NCBI GenBank assembly: GCA_007693535.1
Contig: REDK01000176.1
Location: forward strand, 1 to 51,232
Length of the DNA stretch: 51,232 bases
From: Chromatiaceae bacterium
GTDB taxonomy: Bacteria; Pseudomonadota; Gammaproteobacteria; Chromatiales; Chromatiaceae
Reading direction: 5' to 3'
Positions 46,035 through 51,232 of the stretch are shown here, one piece after another. The notes under the pieces are model-generated. The model did no database searches and was not told where the DNA came from. It was given only the letters and a program-made list of their open reading frames with translations. Both the position numbers and the translations under genes were made by a program. Positions within the stretch are counted from its first letter, which is position 1, and the number at the start of each line of letters is the position of its first letter.

Positions 46035-47866
46035 TGACCTCAGCCGATCCCCGCCGCGGCGAGACCCGCATCCGCCGAGCCCTGCTTGCCTCGCTCCTGG
46101 GCCTGGTCGCCCTCGCCCTGCTCGTGACCGGTGCCCGCTGGCTGCTGCGCCCAGCGGAGCAGATCCCGGTGCTCGAGGAGGCCGCCATCGCGCCGCTGCT
46201 GCCGGCACCCACCGCAGCCGACCAGCCGCCGCCAGTGGGCTTTACCGACATCACGGTTGCGGCCGGGATCGACTTCGTGCATACCAACGGGGCCTATGGC
46301 GAGCGTCTGATGCCGGAGACCATCGGTAGCGGTGCCGCCTTCTTCGATTACGACCGCGATGGCGACATGGACCTGTTCCTGGTCAACGCGCAGGAATGGG
46401 CCGGACACGAGACCCTGCCGACGCCACCGGTGCAGGCCCTCTATCGCAACGACGGCAGTGGCCGGTTCGAGGACGTCACCGCCGCTGCCGGACTGGACCT
46501 GACCGCCTACGGCATGGGCGTGGCGATCGGCGATTACGACGGCGACGGCTGGGATGATCTGTTCCTGACCACGCTGCACGGCAACCGGCTGTTTCGCAAT
46601 CGCGCCGGTCGCTTCGAAGAGGTCACCGCGGCCGCCGGCGTCGGTGGCGGCGACACCTGGTCGGCCAGCGCGGTCTTCTTCGATTACGACAACGATGGCG
46701 ATCTCGACCTGTTCGTGGTCAATTACGTGCAATGGTCGCGCGCTATCGATCTGGAGATCGACTTCCGCCTGACCGGGCTGGGCCGCGCCTATGGCGCACC
46801 GCTGAACTTCGTCGGCACCCACAACACACTCTGGCGCAATGAGGGCGATGGGCGCTTCACCGATGTCACGGCGACGGCCGGCATCCAGGTCTTCGATCCA
46901 GTCAGCGGCCATCCGGTCGGCAAGGGGCTCGGCGTCATCGCCCTCGATTACGACCACGACGGCTGGCAGGATCTGCTGATCGCCAACGATACGGTGCGCA
47001 ATTTTCTATTCCGCAATCAGGGCAACGGCACCTTCACCGAGACCGCTATCCTCGACGGCATCGCCTACGACCGCAACGGCAAGGCCACCTCGGCCATGGG
47101 CATCGATGCCGCCTGGTTCCGTGACGACGACGAACTGGGCATCGCCGTCGGCAACTTCGCCAATGAGATGGCCTCGCTGTTCGTCACCAGCGGCGGCCGG
47201 CCGCCCTTCGCCGACGAGGCGGTGCTGGAGGGGATGGGACCGGCCTCGCGCATCCCGCTGACGTTCGGCCTGCTGTTCTTCGACTATGATCTGGATGGGC
47301 GCGAGGATCTGCTGCTGGCGAACGGCCATCTGGAGCATGAGATCCATCGCGTCCAGCAGAGCCAGCAGTATGCCCAGCCGCCGCTGCTGTTCTGGAACTG
47401 CGGCAGTGCCTGCCGCGGGCGGTTCATGCCGGTCGCCGAGGGCGGCGATCTGACCCGGCCCCTGGTCGGGCGCGGCGTTGCCTATGCTGACATCGACAGC
47501 GACGGCGACCTCGACCTGCTGATCACCCAGACCGGGCGCCGCCCCGCCCTGCTGCGCAACGATCAACAAACCGGGCATCACTGGTTGCGGGTCGAACTGA
47601 TCGGTCGCGCCCCCAACACCGGCGCCATCGGCGCCCGGCTGACCCTGACCGGCCCTGGCATCCGCCGCATCCGCGAGGTACGCCCAACCCGCGGCTATCT
47701 GTCACAGGTGGAGCGGCCGGTCACCTTCGGCCTCGGGTCGCTGGCGGACCCCGCCGCCCTGCAACTGCACATCCGCTGGCCCGACGGCAGCGAACAGATC
47801 GTGCAGCCAGAGGCGCTGGACCGCCTGCTGCAGATCAGTCAACCCAGTCAGCCCGACCCCGGCTAA
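46031..47866 (+). CDS. FG-GAP/ASPIC-UnbV (CRTAC1-like) membrane-anchored protein
   Basis: A 611-residue protein with an N-terminal transmembrane or signal anchor (about 13-35). Six calcium-binding FG-GAP-type units follow, with FDYDRDGDMDLFLVN, GDYDGDGWDDLFLTT, FDYDNDGDLDLFVVN, LDYDHDGWQDLLIAN, FDYDLDGREDLLLAN and ADIDSDGDLDLLITQ. This is a beta-propeller of the CRTAC1 kind. It ends in an ASPIC/UnbV domain (VRPTRGYLSQVERPVTFGLG then LHIRWPDGSEQIV). The fold predicts an exported, calcium-stabilised, protein-binding scaffold. It overlaps the cytochrome gene by 4 bp. The biochemical role of this family in bacteria is not established to my knowledge. Confidence 0.86.
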   Translation: MMTSADPRRGETRIRRALLASLLGLVALALLVTGARWLLRPAEQIPVLEEAAIAPLLPAPTAADQPPPVGFTDITVAAGIDFVHTNGAYGERLMPETIGSGAAFFDYDRDGDMDLFLVNAQEWAGHETLPTPPVQALYRNDGSGRFEDVTAAAGLDLTAYGMGVAIGDYDGDGWDDLFLTTLHGNRLFRNRAGRFEEVTAAAGVGGGDTWSASAVFFDYDNDGDLDLFVVNYVQWSRAIDLEIDFRLTGLGRAYGAPLNFVGTHNTLWRNEGDGRFTDVTATAGIQVFDPVSGHPVGKGLGVIALDYDHDGWQDLLIANDTVRNFLFRNQGNGTFTETAILDGIAYDRNGKATSAMGIDAAWFRDDDELGIAVGNFANEMASLFVTSGGRPPFADEAVLEGMGPASRIPLTFGLLFFDYDLDGREDLLLANGHLEHEIHRVQQSQQYAQPPLLFWNCGSACRGRFMPVAEGGDLTRPLVGRGVAYADIDSDGDLDLLITQTGRRPALLRNDQQTGHHWLRVELIGRAPNTGAIGARLTLTGPGIRRIREVRPTRGYLSQVERPVTFGLGSLADPAALQLHIRWPDGSEQIVQPEALDRLLQISQPSQPDPG

Positions 47867-47953
47867 GCCGCTTACCCCAGAGACATCCTCCAGCCATCCT
47901 CCAACCCTCGCCCCGGCCATTGCCTTAGCCATCAACCGCGCAGGCCCACTCGC

Positions 47954-49666
47954 ATGACGTTTCGCCGTATCCTTCGTCCTGCCCTCCCCGGCATCGCCCT
48001 CGCCACAGCGCTGGGGGCCGGGCTGACTCTGGACCTCTGGCCGGTCCAGGCGCCCCGCGCCGACAGCCTCGCACAACTGCCGGAGACCTGGCAGACCGCG
48101 CTGGTGCCGATCCCGGAAGTCGATATCAGCGGTGCCGAGCCGCTGATGCAGGAGGCCCTGCGCCAGGCCCGCGCCGAAGTCGCCAAACAACTGGTGGCAC
48201 CGACGCGCGACCCCGCCGCCCTGGCCACCGCCTATGGCCGCCTTGGCGCCTTGTTTCTGCTGCTGGAGGTCGAGGCCCCGGCCGATGCCGCCCTGCGCAA
48301 CGCCACCGCCTTGCAACCGCAAGAGTTCCGCTGGCCCTATTACGCCGGCTATCTCGCCATGCTGGCTGGCAACCTGGACGAGGCAATCGCCTATCTGGAA
48401 CGGGCACGCGCGATCGATCCCAACTATCCAGCGCTCTATATCCGCCTGGGCAAGGTGCGCCTGGATCGCGGCGATCTGGCTACCGCCCGCATCGCCCTGG
48501 AGCGGGTCCGGGACGTCCCCGAGATCCGCGCACCGGCGCATTACTACCTGGGGCAGGTCGCGCTGCTGGAACGCGACTTCGAAGGGGCCATCGCCCTGCT
48601 GCAGGAAGCCCTGAAGGCCAATCCGCAGGCCCGCGAGGTGCACTATCCGCTGGCCCAGGCCTATCGGGCGCTCGGCGACAGCGAGCGCGCCAAGGAGCAT
48701 CTGGCGCGCTTCGAATTGCGCGCCCCGGAGGTGCACGATCCGCTGCTCGATGACCTGCAGCACGCCACCGCTCGCTCGCAGCCGGCCTTCCAGCGCGGGC
48801 TGCATGCGGTACGCAACGGCCACTATGGTCGGGCAGTGGAGGAGTTCGCTGCCGGCTTGGCGGTCGACCCGGACAATGCCGCCGCCCGCGTCAGCTACGC
48901 CCGTGCACTGTTCCTCAATGACCAGTGCGACGCCGCCGAGGCGGCCCTGGCCACGGCCATGGCCACCGATCCGAACTCGGCCCTGGCGCCGTTCCTCCAT
49001 GGCGTGCTGCTCCAGGCCCGGGGCGACCTGCAGGGCGCTGCCGTTGCCTATCGCGACAGCTTGGCGCAGGACCCGCAACACCCCGGCGCCCTGTTCTATC
49101 TGGCCAACCTGGATTTCGCCGCCGGGCGCTTTGCCCTCGCCGCGGTGGGCTACGAGGCGACCCTGCTGGCAGCCCCCGAGACGGCCCCGGCGCGGGTCCT
49201 GGCGCAGGTCGCCGCGCTGCACGCGGGGGTGCCCGAGGCGCGCGTGGCCGAGCGCCTGGAGGCGCGCGTGGCCGAACACCCGGATGATCGTCAGTTACGC
49301 TATGCCCTGGCGCGGTTGCTGGCGGCTGCCGCGACGCCCGAGATGCGCGACCCGGCGCAGGCAATGCGCCTGGCCGCGGGGCTGCTGGTGGAACAGCCGA
49401 TCCCCCCCCACAAACGGGCAGTGGCCCTGGCCGATGCCGCCAACGGCCGCTATCAGGAAGCCACCGCGGCCCTGGAGGCGCTGCTCGCCGGCGCTGGCTG
49501 GCTGGTGCCGCCGGCGGAACGCACGCTGATGGAGCAGGAACTCGCCGCCTATCGCGCGGGACGCCTGCCGCAGCCGGCCTGGCCGCTGGACGATCCCCTG
49601 CTGGCCCCGCCGCCGTTCGATCCCCAGCGCCCGTTTCGCGATTATCCCGCGGCCAATCCCTACTGA
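47954..49666 (+). CDS. Exported tetratricopeptide-repeat protein
   Basis: A 570-residue protein with an N-terminal hydrophobic stretch (about 9-27, PALPGIALATALGAGLTL) that suggests export or a membrane anchor. Multiple TPR units follow from about residue 90 to 450, for example YAGYLAMLAGNLDEAIAYLE with RARAIDPNYPALYIRLGKV, AHYYLGQVALLERDFEGAIA, and LFYLANLDFAAGRFALAAVG. TPR solenoids bind partner proteins. The C-terminal 60 residues are proline-rich. It follows the CRTAC1-like gene by 87 bp on the same strand and probably assembles with the pentahaem cytochrome, which also ends in TPR-like repeats. I do not recognise a named family. Confidence 0.84.
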   Translation: MTFRRILRPALPGIALATALGAGLTLDLWPVQAPRADSLAQLPETWQTALVPIPEVDISGAEPLMQEALRQARAEVAKQLVAPTRDPAALATAYGRLGALFLLLEVEAPADAALRNATALQPQEFRWPYYAGYLAMLAGNLDEAIAYLERARAIDPNYPALYIRLGKVRLDRGDLATARIALERVRDVPEIRAPAHYYLGQVALLERDFEGAIALLQEALKANPQAREVHYPLAQAYRALGDSERAKEHLARFELRAPEVHDPLLDDLQHATARSQPAFQRGLHAVRNGHYGRAVEEFAAGLAVDPDNAAARVSYARALFLNDQCDAAEAALATAMATDPNSALAPFLHGVLLQARGDLQGAAVAYRDSLAQDPQHPGALFYLANLDFAAGRFALAAVGYEATLLAAPETAPARVLAQVAALHAGVPEARVAERLEARVAEHPDDRQLRYALARLLAAAATPEMRDPAQAMRLAAGLLVEQPIPPHKRAVALADAANGRYQEATAALEALLAGAGWLVPPAERTLMEQELAAYRAGRLPQPAWPLDDPLLAPPPFDPQRPFRDYPAANPY

Positions 49667-49730
49667 GGGCTAACCGGATCGAGGACTAACCGGTGCTGGC
49701 CGTGCAGTCCTTCGCAGCCGACCTTCGTCC

Positions 49731-50660
49731 ATGCCCATGCCGTCCAAGACGCTGAAGAGCGGTTGCGTGCAACTGCGCCACCGCCCCGACGACCCCGGTA
49801 ATCGCCGGCAACTGACCGCCGCCGTCGAACAGGCGGCCCGCCAGGGCTGTCGCCTGGTGCTGCTGCCGGAGCTGCATGCCGGGGCCTATTTCTGCCAGAC
49901 CGAGGATCCAGCCCGCTGCGACCTGGCCGAACCGGTACCCGGCCCCACCACCGACTGGCTCGGCAGCCTGGCCCGGGAACTGGACCTGGTGCTGGTGGGA
50001 TCGGTGTTCGAGCGCCGCGCGGCCGGCATCTACCACAACAGCGCGGTCGTGCTCGATAGCGACGGCCATCTGGCCGGGGTCTATCGCAAGATGCACATCC
50101 CGGATGATCCCGGCTTCTACGAGAAGTTCTATTTCACCCCCGGCGACCTCGGCTTCAGCCCGGTGGATACCGCGGCAGGACGGCTCGGGGTCCTGGTGTG
50201 CTGGGACCAATGGTTTCCCGAGGCAGCGCGCCTGATGGCCCTGGCCGGGGCCGAACTGCTGCTCTATCCCACCGCGATCGGCTGGGACCCGGCCGACGAC
50301 CCGGCCGAACAGGCGCGTCAACTCGACGCCTGGATCACCGTGCAGCGCGGGCACGCAATCGCCAACGGCCTACCGCTGCTCGCCTGCAACCGGGTCGGCC
50401 ATGAGGTGGCCGGTCCCGAGTGCGATCTTGGAACCGGTCCCGAAGCCGACGCGGTTGCCGGCGGCATCGCCTTCTGGGGCAACAGCTTCTGCTGCGGCCC
50501 TCAAGGCGAACTCCTCGCCCGCGCCCCAGCCGACGACGAGACCCTGCTGCTGACCGAGATCGACCTCGGCCGCGCCGAGCAGGTCCGGCGCATCTGGCCC
50601 TTCCTGCGCGACCGGCGCATCGATGCCTATGGTGACCTCTTGCGGCGCTGGCGGGATTGA
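49731..50660 (+). CDS. aguB: Carbon-nitrogen hydrolase, N-carbamoylputrescine amidase-like
   Basis: A 309-residue nitrilase-superfamily enzyme with the catalytic Glu-Lys-Cys triad: LVLLPELHAGAYF (Glu), VYRKMHIPDDPGFYEKFYF (Lys), and LGVLVCWDQWFPEAARLMAL (Cys). The segments YFTPGDLGF and LLLYPTAIGWDP with WITVQRGHAIANGLPLLACN match AguB, which converts N-carbamoylputrescine to putrescine in the agmatine route. AguA is not adjacent. The start could be 49731, 49737 or 49743; all are ATG. It is 64 bp after the TPR gene, so it may be carried on the same transcript, though its chemistry is unrelated. Confidence 0.9.
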   Translation: MPMPSKTLKSGCVQLRHRPDDPGNRRQLTAAVEQAARQGCRLVLLPELHAGAYFCQTEDPARCDLAEPVPGPTTDWLGSLARELDLVLVGSVFERRAAGIYHNSAVVLDSDGHLAGVYRKMHIPDDPGFYEKFYFTPGDLGFSPVDTAAGRLGVLVCWDQWFPEAARLMALAGAELLLYPTAIGWDPADDPAEQARQLDAWITVQRGHAIANGLPLLACNRVGHEVAGPECDLGTGPEADAVAGGIAFWGNSFCCGPQGELLARAPADDETLLLTEIDLGRAEQVRRIWPFLRDRRIDAYGDLLRRWRD

Positions 50661-50975
50661 GCTGGCGGTCGCGACGGCGAGGCCCCGCGTCAGCGCGCCC
50701 CGCACGCCGAATAATCGGCAATGCGCCCCTTAAACACGGCCGCTAGCGCCGCGAACGGATAGGACACCCAAGCCGTTCTGAGGGTCTAGGTTGACGCGCG
50801 ACAGAAGGCTAGCCGGGGTGGAATGCGCCGTCTACACCCAACAGCGGGACTGGCGGAGGTCGGGCGCGGTGCAGGCGCGCGCATTGCGGGGTGCTGGTGC
50901 CTGCATCTGCGGGGCAGCGCGCCACCGGCAGACGAGAGGGGCTGCACCGTCTCGTGCGAGAGAGAGGGGCGGCGA
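50661..50975. other. Gene-free stretch at the right edge
   Basis: No recognisable gene or repeat. The sequence leads into an insertion-sequence remnant. Confidence 0.35.
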
Positions 50976-51232
50976 CCAGGCAACGCGCTGATCGAACTGG
51001 ACGTCGGGCTCGGGCTGGTCGAAGAGGTCCCAGGCGGGCGGTTCGCGCGCGGGCGCGATCGGCGGTGGACGCGGCGGCTCACCGACCTGGGTGAGAATCC
51101 GCTCGACGGGCGCAGTCTCGGTGGTCAAGGCGATGTTCCTAGACTGAAGTTCCAGCCGTTGATCGGACTTAACCGCGCGAATTGCAAGAGCAATTCGAAA
51201 ATTCTCGGTGCAGGCGCCTGGCTACAACCGGA
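50976..51232 (-). pseudogene. C-terminal remnant of an IS91-like transposase
   Basis: The minus-strand frame contains TAPVERILTQVGEPPRPPPI followed by APAREPPAWDLF and QPEPDVQFDQRVAW. This matches, from memory, the C-terminal tail of Y2/IS91-like transposases (…ERILxHxGEPxxPPxIxPARGPPAW…FDQRxxW). The natural stop after the W codon is lost and the upstream codons look scrambled. It continues beyond the right edge of the window. The family call is by memory of the tail pattern only. Confidence 0.5.

Noticed and set aside
47702-49279. Minus-strand open frame of over 500 codons antisense to the TPR gene
   Set aside because: It is the complement of a TPR gene with strong coding patterns; the translated product is Gln/Gly-rich and motif-free.

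Overview
The window is high-GC DNA, roughly two thirds G+C by eye, that reads like the chromosome of a gammaproteobacterium. A purple sulfur bacterium (Chromatiaceae or a close relative) is the best guess. This rests on gene content: a RuBisCO-like protein, an exported DsrE-like protein, anaerobic-type cobalamin genes, a dapA-bamC pair and multihaem cytochromes. It is an inference, because no rRNA or tRNA gene is visible.

Left edge (1-3500): a patch of decayed accessory DNA. It holds an IS21-type IstA remnant, an internally deleted large protein gene, an intact RelE/ParE-Phd-type toxin-antitoxin pair, two partial copies of a KfrA-like gene about 2.3 kb apart, and a divergent XRE regulator.

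Housekeeping block (3500-26700): cobI-cbiG; a glutamate-receptor-like ion channel; a lipoprotein lytic transglycosylase; dcd; a TelA/XpaC pair headed by a 59-residue membrane protein; a solo RND pump; dapA-bamC; trmJ; a minus-strand group of yjbQ, a RuBisCO-like protein and a conserved unknown; gcvR; bcp; a PIN-PhoH ATPase; an exported DsrE-like protein overlapping a small cysteine-containing protein; and an MFS transporter.

Type VI secretion block (26965-38728): tssA-tssB-tssC-hcp-tagJ-tssE-tssF-tssG-tssH, all on the plus strand. It supplies the sheath, tube, baseplate and disassembly ATPase, but the membrane complex (TssJ, TssL, TssM), TssK and VgrG are not here. A 236-bp MITE-like element with a 5-bp target duplication sits between tssF and tssG. 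A 245-bp relative, also with a 5-bp duplication, lies just past tssH. End fragments of the same family occur at about 40020, 20950 and perhaps 6548.

Right block (39200-51232): a phosphopantetheinyl transferase between two MITE pieces, tex, an acylphosphatase, and then the most intriguing set. This is a tightly packed operon of a membrane-anchored pentahaem cytochrome with a C-terminal TPR region, a membrane-anchored FG-GAP/ASPIC-UnbV (CRTAC1-like) protein and an exported TPR protein, followed closely by an AguB-type amidohydrolase. The window ends in an IS91-like transposase remnant. The haem/TPR/CRTAC1 operon is the strongest candidate for an undescribed system, with the MITE family and the yjbQ-RLP pair next.
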